This document shows positions 17,056 to 25,222 of a DNA stretch of 64,000 nucleotides, piece after piece. Position 1 is the stretch's first letter. Every line of letters starts with the position of its first letter. The translations under genes were made by a program, and so were the position numbers. The notes beneath the pieces are model-generated. The model made no database searches, was not told the DNA's origin, and saw nothing but the letters and a program-made list of their open reading frames with translations. The DNA comes from JAWLHK01 sp041690355 [NCBI: bacterium] (GTDB lineage Bacteria; J088; JAWLBW01), in NCBI GenBank assembly GCA_041690355.1, contig JAWLHK010000002.1, positions 124,001-188,000 of the forward strand. The letters are read 5' to 3'.

Positions 17056-18384
17056 ATGCCAGACCCCCAGCAGATTGTCGCCCAACTCGGTCTGTCGGCT
17101 GAAGAGGAATACCAGCTCCACCTCGAACGGGGGCGGCGCGCCCTCAATACCGACAATCTGATCGAGGCCAAGTCTGAAATCGACAAGTGCCTCGCGGCGC
17201 GTCCCGGCGACAGCGGCGCTCTCAATCTGCGCGCCCTGCTGCTCTTCAAGCTCGAAGAGTACGACGACGCGATTCGGATCTTCAAGGAACTCGTCGAACG
17301 GTTCCCCCAGGAGGCTGTGCTCGTCAACAGTCTGGGGCTCGGATACCTGAAGAAGACCGATTACGAAACCGCGGCGATGTACTTTGAGCGCGCCTGCAAG
17401 ATCGATCACAACTACGCCAAGGCGCACAACTACCTCGGCTTCTGCTACCAGCATCTCGGGCGCTACCGCGAGGCCCGCGAAGAATTTCTGCTCGGCGGCT
17501 CACGCTCGATGGCGGCGCGCATGGAAGAGCTGCTGGCCGAGGCCGAACAGGCCGGCGCGGCCCGGGCCGCCGAGGCGTCGGCGCAACAGGCCCAGGAAGA
17601 TCTCGAGCGCATGATCAAGGAGCCCGAGCCCGAGAAGCCCTCCTTCGCCTCCATCGAAGCAGCGGCGCGCCCGGCTCCGGCCGCCTCGGCCCCTGCGCTT
17701 GCCGGACAGCCCTCGGCGCGCCTTGCGCCGGTGGTGCGCAACCTGACCGACACCGCGGTGGCCTACCAGCTTCATTACGAGAGCGATGCGCCGTGCGCGA
17801 TCAGCGAGGGGGGCGTGCTGCGCATGCGCGGCCAGACCTTCAGCCGGCTGCGGCACACACTGTCGGCTTTCGGGAGCCTCGAGTTCCGCCCCCGCTTGAA
17901 GCGCTACAAGGGTAAGGATCTGAAGTCGTATTTCGGCAGCGACGACGATCCGATTCACGAGCTTGTCGGCGAAGGCGTCGTCTACATCCGCCCTCCGGGA
18001 CGTCTCGTTTCACTCCCGCTCGAAGACGAGATCGTCTACGTGCTCGAAGACCGGGTCTACGCCTTTGCCGGCGATCTTCGCTGGGAGAACGGCCGGCTTC
18101 CGGGCGAGAACGGGGGCGACCTTCTGCTCGTGCAGTTCAAGGGTGCGGGCAATGTCGTCCTGCATGCCGACGCACCGCTGCGGGTGCTGGCGCTTCCGGG
18201 CGATCTCCCCGCGCGTTTTCCCGCCGCCTCGCTCGTCGGCTGGTTCGGCGAGATCGTGCCTCGCCTGACCACCGCCGCCTTTCCCGGCCTTGCCGAGGGA
18301 TCGAGCGTCGTCGAATTCCAGGGGCGCGGGCATGTGCTTTTCGAAATGCCCGCGGGCGCGACCCCGCCGCCGGACGAGGAGTAG
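17056..18384 (+). CDS. TPR protein with C-terminal AIM24-like domain
   Basis: A 442-residue soluble protein. Residues ~15-160 contain tetratricopeptide repeats (for example ALNLRALLLFKLEEYDDAIR and VNSLGLGYLKKTDYETAAMY). An Ala/Glu/Pro linker (160-225) leads to a C-terminal beta-rich domain with LLLVQFKGAGNVVL and VVEFQGRGHVLFE, the paired G-x-G strands of the AIM24/DUF124 family. AIM24 proteins have no firm biochemical role. The fusion suggests a scaffold that presents a lipid- or protein-binding beta-helix domain. The stop codon overlaps the Shine-Dalgarno of pgsA. Confidence 0.75.
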   Translation: MPDPQQIVAQLGLSAEEEYQLHLERGRRALNTDNLIEAKSEIDKCLAARPGDSGALNLRALLLFKLEEYDDAIRIFKELVERFPQEAVLVNSLGLGYLKKTDYETAAMYFERACKIDHNYAKAHNYLGFCYQHLGRYREAREEFLLGGSRSMAARMEELLAEAEQAGAARAAEASAQQAQEDLERMIKEPEPEKPSFASIEAAARPAPAASAPALAGQPSARLAPVVRNLTDTAVAYQLHYESDAPCAISEGGVLRMRGQTFSRLRHTLSAFGSLEFRPRLKRYKGKDLKSYFGSDDDPIHELVGEGVVYIRPPGRLVSLPLEDEIVYVLEDRVYAFAGDLRWENGRLPGENGGDLLLVQFKGAGNVVLHADAPLRVLALPGDLPARFPAASLVGWFGEIVPRLTTAAFPGLAEGSSVVEFQGRGHVLFEMPAGATPPPDEE

Positions 18385-18388
18385 CCGC

Positions 18389-19021
18389 ATGCACACCACG
18401 GGGGCTTCGCCGAAGGGTCGCATCTGGAACATTCCGAACGTCTTGACGTTCTTCCGGATCGCGCTCATCGTCCCCTTTCTCCTGCTGATGTACCGGGAGC
18501 AGACCGACCCCGCTTCGTGGGCGAATTACTGGGCGTGTCTGCTCTTCTTCATTGCCTCGATGACCGACTGGGTCGACGGCGTACTCGCGCGGCGGTGGAA
18601 TCTGGTGACCCCGGTCGGGCAGCTGCTCGATCCGCTCGCCGACAAGCTGCTCGTCGCCGCCGCCCTGGTCATGCTCGCTGTTTTCAACGGCCTCGCCGGC
18701 GGCACCGTGGGCGCCCCGGCCTGGGTCGGCATCTTCATCATTGCGCGCGAGCTGGCCGTCACGGGCCTGCGCGGCATGGCCGGCGCCGAAGGGGTCGTCA
18801 TCGCGGCCTCGTCGGGCGGCAAGTGGAAGACTGTCATTCAGCTGCTCGCGCTCGGCGGCCTCATCATGCAGGGCATGCGCGCGGGAGACGCCGCCATCCC
18901 GCTCCCCGGCTTCGCGCTCGACCTCGGGCTCATCGGATATTACGGTCTCTTCGCGGCCCTCGCGCTCACGGCCTGGAGCGGCGCGATCTATTTCGTGCGT
19001 TTCCTTCGCGCCTTCGCGTGA
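18389..19021 (+). CDS. pgsA: CDP-diacylglycerol-glycerol-3-phosphate 3-phosphatidyltransferase
   Basis: Makes phosphatidylglycerol phosphate from CDP-diacylglycerol and glycerol 3-phosphate at the inner membrane, the committed step to phosphatidylglycerol and cardiolipin. The CDP-alcohol phosphotransferase motif is complete: TDWVDGVLARR, then G and LDPLADK (residues ~58-82). It has about five or six membrane helices and 210 residues, as usual for PgsA. IWNIPNVLTFFRI at the N-terminus is the standard PgsA start region. The ATG at 18389 follows an AGGAG at 18377-18381 inside the previous stop region. Followed by the ether-lipid-type flavoprotein cluster. Confidence 0.92.
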   Translation: MHTTGASPKGRIWNIPNVLTFFRIALIVPFLLLMYREQTDPASWANYWACLLFFIASMTDWVDGVLARRWNLVTPVGQLLDPLADKLLVAAALVMLAVFNGLAGGTVGAPAWVGIFIIARELAVTGLRGMAGAEGVVIAASSGGKWKTVIQLLALGGLIMQGMRAGDAAIPLPGFALDLGLIGYYGLFAALALTAWSGAIYFVRFLRAFA

Positions 19022-19043
19022 GCGCCCCGGCTGCCGCGCCGCG

Positions 19044-19073
19044 TTGACACTGCGGCAAGAGCTTCGTTATGCT
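19044..19073 (+). promoter_or_regulatory. Strong sigma-70 promoter for the flavoprotein/lipid-kinase operon
   Basis: A perfect TTGACA (19044-19049), an 18-bp spacer and TATGCT (19068-19073). It starts 22 bp after the pgsA stop, so the following four genes can be transcribed on their own as well as by read-through. The start site would be near 19080. Confidence 0.75.
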
Positions 19074-19135
19074 GATTCGCGTCGGCTGCGCGGCGCCTCT
19101 GCCGCGTGGCGGCCGATTCCACGAACAGGTGTAGC

Positions 19136-20674
19136 TTGAGCCTCGACACGCTGCGCACGCGGATTCCGGACCTGGTCGTTTCCGTCGGCGAAGCAGACCG
19201 GATCAACTACGCGCGCGACCTCTACCCGCTGACCCACATCCGCATGCAGGACGCGCGGATTGGTACGCGGCCGCGCGCCGTCGTATGGCCGCAGTCGGCG
19301 GCGCAGATCGCGGCGCTCACGGCCTGGGCCGCCGAGACCGGCACGCCGCTGATACCCTACGGCGCCGGGTCGGGCGTATGTGGGGGAACGCTGGCGTCCG
19401 AAGATGCGGTCATCGTCGACCTCAAGCGCATGAACCGTATCGTCGACCTCGATGAGATTTCGCTGCTCGTGCGCGTGCAGCCGGGCGTGATCGGCGAAGA
19501 CCTCGAGCGCTGGCTCTCCCGGCGTGGTTATACGCTGGGGCACTTTCCCTCTTCCATTTACTGCTCGAGCGTCGGCGGCTGGGTCGCAACCCGTTCGGGC
19601 GGACAGTTCTCGACGAAGTACGGAAAAATCGAGGACATGGTCGTGGCCCAGGAGGTCGTTCTGCCCGACGGAGAAATCGTGCGCACCCGTACGACGCCGC
19701 GGGCCGCGACGGGTCCCGACTGGGATCAGCTCTTCGTCGGCAGTGAAGGAACGCTGGGCTTCATTACGGAAGTGACCCTGCGCGTGCATCCGGCGCCCGA
19801 GGTCCGGTGCTTCCGCGGCTTTCGCTTCGCCGATGTCCCGTCTGCGCTTGCGGGCATGCGCTCCCTTCTGCAGGCCGGGCTGCGTCCCGCGGTCACGCGC
19901 CTGTACGACGAGATCGATACCCTGGTCGCCGGCAACAGGAAGCCCGCGGCAGACGATGTCGTTCCCGGGTGGAAGCAGAAGTTCAGCCGTTCGCTTCGCG
20001 AGCACAACGTATTTCTGCAGCTCGCCCAGCGCACGGCGTTCCGCCACCCGAAAATGGTTCATGCCCTGGTCGACATGCTTCCCGGCAGCTGTCTGTTGAC
20101 CGTCATGTTCGAAGGCGCGGCCGGCCTGACCGAAGCCGAAGCCGACGAGGGCTGGCGGATTCTCTCCGAGCTGGGGGGGCGCGATCTCGGGCCGGCGCCG
20201 GGCGAAGCCTGGTATGCGACGCGCTATCACGTCAGCTACCGGCAGAGCGCCCTGTTCGCCGCCGGGGCCTTCGTCGATACCTGCGAAGTTGCGACGACGT
20301 GGGGCGCCATTGACGATCTGTACTTGGGCATGCTGCGCGCCGTGCAGTCGCAGGCGCTCATCATGGCCCACTTCTCTCATGCCTATCACGAAGGGGTGAA
20401 CATCTACTTCACGTTCGCCGCGACGGCCGGCACGCCCGCCGAGCAGGAGCGTCTTTACGAAACCATCTGGGAGCGGCTCATGGAGAGCTGCCTGCGGTAC
20501 GGCGGCACCATCAGTCATCATCACGGCATCGGATTCTCGAAGCAGCGCTGGCTCGCGCGGGAACTCGGCGGCGGGATGGAGGTCTTTCGCGCCGCCAAAC
20601 GCGCCATCGATCCGCGCGGGCTGCTCAATCCGGGCAAGATGGGCCTCGCGCTCTCCGAAGGGGAGCGCCGATGA
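19136..20674 (+). CDS. FAD-binding oxidase, alkyl-DHAP synthase-like (paralogue 1)
   Basis: A PCMH-type flavoprotein of ~512 residues. The FAD domain has the phosphate-binding IPYGAGSGVCGG and FVGSEGTLGFITE. The C-terminal half carries the marks of alkyldihydroxyacetonephosphate synthase (AGPS): ATRYHVSYRQS, AHFSHAYHEGVNIYFTF and the GTISHHHGIG triple His, ending in LLNPGKMGL. AGPS swaps the acyl chain of acyl-DHAP for a fatty alcohol to start ether lipid synthesis. Glycolate- or lactate-oxidase-type activity is the main alternative. The TTG at 19136, preceded by AGGTG, is preferred; a GTG at 19106 is also open. Overlaps paralogue 2 by ATGA. Confidence 0.8.
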   Translation: MSLDTLRTRIPDLVVSVGEADRINYARDLYPLTHIRMQDARIGTRPRAVVWPQSAAQIAALTAWAAETGTPLIPYGAGSGVCGGTLASEDAVIVDLKRMNRIVDLDEISLLVRVQPGVIGEDLERWLSRRGYTLGHFPSSIYCSSVGGWVATRSGGQFSTKYGKIEDMVVAQEVVLPDGEIVRTRTTPRAATGPDWDQLFVGSEGTLGFITEVTLRVHPAPEVRCFRGFRFADVPSALAGMRSLLQAGLRPAVTRLYDEIDTLVAGNRKPAADDVVPGWKQKFSRSLREHNVFLQLAQRTAFRHPKMVHALVDMLPGSCLLTVMFEGAAGLTEAEADEGWRILSELGGRDLGPAPGEAWYATRYHVSYRQSALFAAGAFVDTCEVATTWGAIDDLYLGMLRAVQSQALIMAHFSHAYHEGVNIYFTFAATAGTPAEQERLYETIWERLMESCLRYGGTISHHHGIGFSKQRWLARELGGGMEVFRAAKRAIDPRGLLNPGKMGLALSEGERR

Positions 20675-22113
20675 CGACCGGCACGTTCGGCACGCAGCCT
20701 TCGGCGGCGCAGAGTCCGCCTTCGACGGGGCAGACTCCGATTGATGCGCTTCACGTCCTCTTTCCCCAGCGGGTTTCGACGCGGCAGGTCGATCGAGTCG
20801 TCTACCATCGTGATCTTTCTCCGGCGCAACAGCTTGCGGTGCGCGAGGGAACCGTCGGCATGCTCCCCGATGCCGTCGTCTGGCCCGAGAACGTTCAGGA
20901 CGTCACCTCTCTGCTGCGCCTCGCCAACGAACACGGGATCCCGATCGTTCCGTGGGGGGGCGGCAGCAGCGTCGTCGGCGCCGCCACTCCCGTGCGCGGG
21001 GGAATCGTCTGCGACCTGAAGCGCATGAACCGTCTCGTGCAGATGGATGAGCGCAGCCTGCTCTACGTGGCCGAGGCGGGTATCAACGGGGAAGATCTGG
21101 AGCGGCAGCTGAACGCCGCGGGATTCACGACCGGTCACTTCCCCTCGTCCATCTACTGTTCGACGCTGGGCGGCTGGCTGGCCACGCGCTCGGCCGGGCA
21201 GATGTCGACGCGGTACGGAAAGATTGAGGATCTGGTCGTCTCACTCGAGGCCGTGCTGCCTTCGGGTCGCGTCATTCAGACCAAGGCCGCCCCGCGTTCG
21301 GCCACGGGGCCCGACATCGATCAGCTGCTCGTGGGCAGCGAAGGTACGCTCGGCGTGATCACCCGCGCGACGATGCGCATGTTTCCGCTGCCCGAGTCGC
21401 GCCGGTTCGTCTGCACCGTGTTCGACAGCCTCAATGCGGGGCTCGAGGCCGTGCGCCTGCTGCTGCGGCGAGGTGTCCGGCCCGCGGTCGTGCGGCTCTA
21501 CGACGAGCTGGATACGACGCTGGCGCTTTCGTCGCTGGGGCTCGAGATGAACGGCAATCTGCTCATTCTCGGCTTCGAAGGGCGTCACGCCATGGTCGAG
21601 GCCGAAATGAATGCCGCCCGCCCGTTGCTTGCCGCCGGAGAAGATGCAGGCGAGGGGCCGGGGGAGTGGTGGTATGAGCATCGCTACCGTATTTCCTACA
21701 AACAGAGCGTCGTGCTTGCCGGCGAGCAGATGGTCGTCGATACCTGCGAGGTCGCGGCGACGTGGTCCCGCATCCGCGAGGTCTACGCAGCCGTACAGCG
21801 CGCGCTGGCCGGATACGTGACGGTGCTCGCCCACTTCAGCCACGCCTACCCCGAAGGCATCAGTATTTACTTCTCATTCGTGGGGAATGCCGACGGACAT
21901 CCGGCCGCCGGGTTTCATGCGGAACTCTGGCGCCGTACGCTGGATGCCGTGGTGTCGGCGGGAGGCAGCATTTCACACCACCATGGCATCGGGCTGCTCA
22001 AGGCCCCCTGGCTCGCCGCCGAACTCGGCGGGCTTCACGCCGTATTCGCGCGTCTGAAAAGAGAACTCGACCCGAACAACATCCTCAATCCCGGAAAGAT
22101 GGGGCTGCCGTGA
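20671..22113 (+). CDS. FAD-binding oxidase, alkyl-DHAP synthase-like (paralogue 2)
   Basis: A second AGPS-like flavoprotein of 480 residues, clearly a paralogue of the upstream gene: IVPWGGGSSVVGAATP, LLVGSEGTLGVITRA, HRYRISYKQSVVL, AHFSHAYPEGISIYFSF, GSISHHHGIG and ILNPGKMGLP. It lacks the ~30-residue segment around PGWKQKFSRSLREH found in paralogue 1. Its ATG overlaps the upstream stop (ATGA) and its stop overlaps the Fe-S gene start (GTGA). Two AGPS-like chains in tandem plus an Fe-S partner suggest a multisubunit oxidoreductase or two steps on related substrates; neither is proven. Confidence 0.8.
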   Translation: MTTGTFGTQPSAAQSPPSTGQTPIDALHVLFPQRVSTRQVDRVVYHRDLSPAQQLAVREGTVGMLPDAVVWPENVQDVTSLLRLANEHGIPIVPWGGGSSVVGAATPVRGGIVCDLKRMNRLVQMDERSLLYVAEAGINGEDLERQLNAAGFTTGHFPSSIYCSTLGGWLATRSAGQMSTRYGKIEDLVVSLEAVLPSGRVIQTKAAPRSATGPDIDQLLVGSEGTLGVITRATMRMFPLPESRRFVCTVFDSLNAGLEAVRLLLRRGVRPAVVRLYDELDTTLALSSLGLEMNGNLLILGFEGRHAMVEAEMNAARPLLAAGEDAGEGPGEWWYEHRYRISYKQSVVLAGEQMVVDTCEVAATWSRIREVYAAVQRALAGYVTVLAHFSHAYPEGISIYFSFVGNADGHPAAGFHAELWRRTLDAVVSAGGSISHHHGIGLLKAPWLAAELGGLHAVFARLKRELDPNNILNPGKMGLP

Positions 22114-23210
22114 TCGCAGAGTCCTACCGTAGAGAAATCCAGTACTGCACGTTCTGTCCCAAGATGTGCCGCTTCGTCTGTCCCACCGCCATCGCCGAGG
22201 CCCGCGAGACCGTGACGCCGACGGGCAAACAGACGCTGCTCTATCTTGTGCAGCAGGAGGCAGTGCCGCTCGACACCGAGGCGGTGCAGACCTTTCAGCA
22301 GTGCACGGGCTGCGGGCTGTGCACGGAATACTGTGACCATGACATTGACGTCTACCCGGTCATGCGCGAGGCGCGCGCCGAAGGCGCACGCCGCGGCGTC
22401 GTCACCCCCGAAGCCCGCAACGTGCTCGACAACTATCTTCAGTACGGGAATCCATACGGCAACCTGACCCCGGCGTACCTGAACCGGGTGGGCGCGCGCA
22501 TACTGCGTCAGGCACAGGTTTTCTACGTGCCAGATGTTTCGGCCATCGCGCGTCGACCCGAGGCGCTCGACGCCGTGCTGCTCGTGCTCGAAAAGCTGCA
22601 TCAGGAGAATGTCGCCCTGTGGCCCGGCCCGATGCTGGGCAGCGGCTATCTGTTGCACACGCTCGGCTTCGACGACGAGTTCCGGGCGCACGCGAAGGCG
22701 TTCGCCGACGTTGCGCGCGGCGCCCGCACGCTCGTCTTTGCTTCACCCCACGATGCCGAGACGGTGCGCAAACACTATCCGGCCGCCGGCGCGCAGCTCG
22801 AGGCCGAAGTGCTGACCGAAGCCGAGTGGCTTCTACGGATACTCGCGCACCAGGACGTGCCCGGACAATCTGCGCGGCGGGTACTCTATCACGACCCCTG
22901 CTCACTGGGGCGCGGCCTCGGCGTCTACGACGCGCCACGCCGGATCATCGAGGCGGTCAACGGTTCGCCGGCGCTCGAATTTTCCTGGTCCGGGGCCGAG
23001 AGCAAGTGCTGTGGATGGGGCGGCGGATATGCATTTACGGTTCCCGAGAGCGCCAAAATCGTCGCGCGGAACCGGATTGATGAAGCGGTCGAACAGACTC
23101 CCGACGAGATCGTCACCGGATCGACTTCCTGCGCCGTGCAGCTGCTGAGCGCGGCGGGACATTCGATGCCGGTCTTCGATCTCATGACCTGGCTGGCGGT
23201 GCGGCTATGA
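22110..23210 (+). CDS. Fe-S oxidoreductase with two 4Fe-4S motifs and CCG domain (GlpC/GlcF-like)
   Basis: A 366-residue electron-transfer protein. Cys13, 16, 20 and 24 (CTFCPKMCRFVC) and Cys65, 68, 71 and 75 (CTGCGLCTEYC) form two ferredoxin-like clusters. A single C-terminal CCG module (HDPCSLGRGLG with SKCCGWGGGY) follows, as in GlpC, GlcF or HdrB relatives, which normally have two CCG modules. The GTG at 22110 overlaps the TGA of the upstream flavoprotein gene. It most likely passes electrons between the flavoproteins and a quinone or other carrier. The single CCG module is a variation worth noting. Confidence 0.85.
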   Translation: MIAESYRREIQYCTFCPKMCRFVCPTAIAEARETVTPTGKQTLLYLVQQEAVPLDTEAVQTFQQCTGCGLCTEYCDHDIDVYPVMREARAEGARRGVVTPEARNVLDNYLQYGNPYGNLTPAYLNRVGARILRQAQVFYVPDVSAIARRPEALDAVLLVLEKLHQENVALWPGPMLGSGYLLHTLGFDDEFRAHAKAFADVARGARTLVFASPHDAETVRKHYPAAGAQLEAEVLTEAEWLLRILAHQDVPGQSARRVLYHDPCSLGRGLGVYDAPRRIIEAVNGSPALEFSWSGAESKCCGWGGGYAFTVPESAKIVARNRIDEAVEQTPDEIVTGSTSCAVQLLSAAGHSMPVFDLMTWLAVRL

Positions 23211-24178
23211 CGAAAACGACGACGACATTCTCGCGGCCCTGCTTCATCGTAAACCCGAACTCGGCGAACCGAAGCACCGGTCGCGACTGGGCTGACATCG
23301 AGGCGCTGGCGCGCCGCGTCTTTCCGGCGATGGAGACGCGCTTCACGCAGCGCACGTTCGAGGCGCCCGAACTCGTGCGCGCGGCGCTGCGCGAGGGAGC
23401 CGATCTGATCGTGAGCGTCGGCGGCGACGGTACGCACAATGAAGTCGTCAACGGTTTCTTCGAAGACGATCGGGTGATCAATCCCGACGCGGTGCTGGGT
23501 ATTCTGGCGCGGGGGACGGGCGGAGACTTCCGCCGCACGCTCGGGCTCGAGCGCGCCGTGGGCAGAACGCTTGTCGACGCGGTCGAGTCGCTGGGCCGCT
23601 GCCACGTCGCCCCGTGCGACGTGGGACGCATGGCTTACGTCACTTCGGATGGAAAGCCGGATGTTCGCCGCTTCATCAACATCACCAGCTTCGGCATCGG
23701 CGGTGAAGTTGATGCGGCCGTGAACCGCTCGACGAAAATCCTCGGCGGCAAGGCGAGCTTTCTCATCGGTTCGTTGAAGGCGACCGCGCGCTATCGCAAT
23801 CGCAATGTACAAGTCGTCGTCGACGGGGCCGAAGTCTATCGCGGTCGCATCTACAACGTCGCCGTCGCGAACGGAAAATTTTTCGGCGGCGGCATGATGA
23901 TCGCGCCCGATGCACGCATCGACGACGGACTCTTCGACGTCGTCATCTGCGCAGACTTTTCTTTCGGCGATGCGTTGCGTCTCGGTCGCACCGTCTATCG
24001 CGGCGAACATCGCAACATGGCGCGCGTGCGCTTTCTGCGCGGGCGCGAGGTCATTGCGACGAGTGAAGAAGAAGTGCTGCTCGACGTCGATGGCGAACAG
24101 CCCGGTCGGCTCGAGGCGCGCTTCACGATCGAACCGCAGGCGATTCGAGTCCTGCGTCGCGGCGATCCGGGAACGTGA
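23207..24178 (+). CDS. Diacylglycerol/sphingoid-type lipid kinase (DgkB/YegS family)
   Basis: Phosphorylates a lipid hydroxyl with ATP. Of 323 residues; the catalytic domain begins with PCFIVNPNSANRSTGR, then GGDGTHNEVVNGF (GGDGT at 72-76), and the second nucleotide loop LARGTGGDFRRTLGL. The C-terminal beta-sandwich domain contains NVAVANGKFFGGGMMIAPDA, the usual YegS/DgkB signature. Its ATG overlaps the Fe-S gene stop (ATGA). The same pairing of an AGPS-like flavoprotein with a diacylglycerol kinase is known in Mycobacterium tuberculosis (Rv2251-Rv2252), supporting a lipid role for the whole cluster. Confidence 0.88.
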   Translation: MTKTTTTFSRPCFIVNPNSANRSTGRDWADIEALARRVFPAMETRFTQRTFEAPELVRAALREGADLIVSVGGDGTHNEVVNGFFEDDRVINPDAVLGILARGTGGDFRRTLGLERAVGRTLVDAVESLGRCHVAPCDVGRMAYVTSDGKPDVRRFINITSFGIGGEVDAAVNRSTKILGGKASFLIGSLKATARYRNRNVQVVVDGAEVYRGRIYNVAVANGKFFGGGMMIAPDARIDDGLFDVVICADFSFGDALRLGRTVYRGEHRNMARVRFLRGREVIATSEEEVLLDVDGEQPGRLEARFTIEPQAIRVLRRGDPGT

Positions 24179-24665
24179 CCGAGATCAAACCGCGTTTCGA
24201 TCTCCTTGACACGATCTAGCAAATTGTATACATTCAACTCAATTACCAAGCCAAGGATGAACGACCGATTGTTTCCCAAGCGCGAATACATTCAGGCTCA
24301 CTATCGTTCAGCTGTATCTCTTCCTTCTGCCGTTTTGCTGACGGCGCATTTCACGTTTCGCGCTGCCATCCTTGTTCGTGTGGAGTCGTTTGACGCGTAT
24401 GGGTTTTGAACCGCGTGCCGTTGACAACACGGTGCCCACGAACGCTCCTGAGCGCTTCATCCCCTTGTCCACTTTTTTCCGCTTTTCTGTCGCCGGGGCT
24501 CGTCCCCTGGCTTCGGTTGCGTCCGAGTTTCCTGTTGCTCGGACCCGGATCGCCCGATCCGTGGCAGCCGCCTATCATCTATATGGATATGCGCTGCCGA
24601 CAGCAGGACCCTACGGGGTCGAACCGGTTCGTTCGATGCCCTAACCCTATTGGAGGAGAACCAAA
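24179..24665 (+). other. 487-bp non-coding, AT-richer leader region of the histone-like gene
   Basis: No convincing gene lies here; the two open frames of 90-105 codons have no recognisable content or ribosome-binding sites. A promoter-like TTGACA (24206-24211) sits 15-17 bp before TATACA/TACATT, so a transcript could run through about 420 nt of leader to the ATG at 24666, which has a strong GGAGGAG Shine-Dalgarno (24651-24657). Base composition is less GC-rich than the flanks in its first half. A regulatory leader or small RNA is possible, but I do not recognise a known riboswitch. Confidence 0.4.
24206..24234 (+). promoter_or_regulatory. Sigma-70-like promoter at start of long leader
   Basis: TTGACA (24206-24211) is perfect; the -10 is either TATACA (24227-24232, 15-bp spacer) or TACATT (24229-24234, 17-bp spacer). 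It lies 28 bp after the lipid kinase stop. Confidence 0.5.
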
Positions 24666-25001
24666 ATGGCCATTAAGACGAAGAAGGTCGTGGCTCGCGC
24701 CAAGACCGCCAAGAACGAAGTGAAGCCCGCCGCCAAGAAGCCTGCTGCCAAGAAGGCTGCCGCCAAGAAGCCGGCCGCCAAGAAGGCCGCTGCCAAGAAG
24801 CCGGCCGCCAAGAAGGCTGCTGCCAAGAAGCCGGCCGCCAAGAAGGCTGCTGCCAAGAAGCCGGCCGCCAAGAAGGCTGCCGCCAAGAAGCCGGTCGCCA
24901 AGAAGGCTGCCGCCAAGAAGCCGGCTGCCAAGAAGGCTGTTGCCAAGAAGGCCGTTGCCAAGAAGAAGCCGGCTGCCAAGAAGGCTGCCAAGAAGGCCTG
25001 A
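24666..25001 (+). CDS. Histone H1-like Lys/Ala/Pro-repeat protein
   Basis: A 111-residue, extremely basic protein made of about eight copies of a ten-residue unit of the form [10 protein letters not shown] after a short head ([19 protein letters not shown]). This resembles the C-terminal tails of eukaryotic histone H1 and bacterial H1-like proteins such as AlgP, HctB and the Myxococcus and Bordetella AAKK proteins, which bind and compact DNA without sequence specificity. It has a very strong ribosome-binding site (GGAGGAG) and its own terminator, so abundant expression is likely. Repeat number is expected to vary between strains. Confidence 0.85.
   Translation: MAIKTKKVVARAKTAKNEVKPAAKKPAAKKAAAKKPAAKKAAAKKPAAKKAAAKKPAAKKAAAKKPAAKKAAAKKPVAKKAAAKKPAAKKAVAKKAVAKKKPAAKKAAKKA
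24726..24997 (+). repeat. 30-bp coding tandem repeat in the histone-like gene
   Basis: About eight to nine imperfect copies of a 30-bp unit (codons for [10 protein letters not shown]), differing mainly at synonymous third positions (GCT/GCC/GCG). Such arrays change copy number by slippage or recombination without shifting the frame. Confidence 0.85.
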
Positions 25002-25021
25002 GTCCGGCGGGACGGACCAGA

Positions 25022-25051
25022 AACGGGCGACTCTGTCGCCCGTTTTTTTTT
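25022..25051 (+). terminator. Intrinsic terminator after the histone-like gene
   Basis: Perfect 9-bp GC-rich stem ACGGGCGAC / GTCGCCCGT with a 3-nt loop, followed by nine T residues, 20 bp past the stop codon. Confidence 0.95.
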
Positions 25052-25140
25052 ACCCCGCGCGCCAAAGGGCGGGTTCTCGGCACGCTTGCCGCGCCGATTC
25101 CGCAACCGCCATGCAGGACCCCGATCCCGGGCGCAGCGGT

Positions 25141-25169
25141 TTGGTCGCCCCCCAGGCTTCCTGTATAAT
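25141..25169 (+). promoter_or_regulatory. Sigma-70 promoter for icd
   Basis: TTGGTC (25141-25146), a 17-bp spacer and a perfect TATAAT (25164-25169). The start near 25176 leaves a leader of about 47 nt with CGGAG ahead of the ATG at 25223. Confidence 0.75.
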
Positions 25170-25222
25170 GACTCGTTTACGAACCCCGCGTTTTCGCGCG
25201 GCAGAACCGTCGGAGTCATTCC

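Noticed and set aside
24372-24644. Possible 90-codon gene in the long leader
   Set aside because: No ribosome-binding site, no recognisable sequence, and it is nested with other random frames.
24179-24665. Riboswitch in the leader
   Set aside because: I could not match c-di-GMP, SAM, cobalamin or TPP consensus blocks; only promoter and Shine-Dalgarno can be supported.
24726-24997. CRISPR array suggested by regular repeats
   Set aside because: Repeats are contiguous, in frame and encode [10 protein letters not shown]; there are no spacers.
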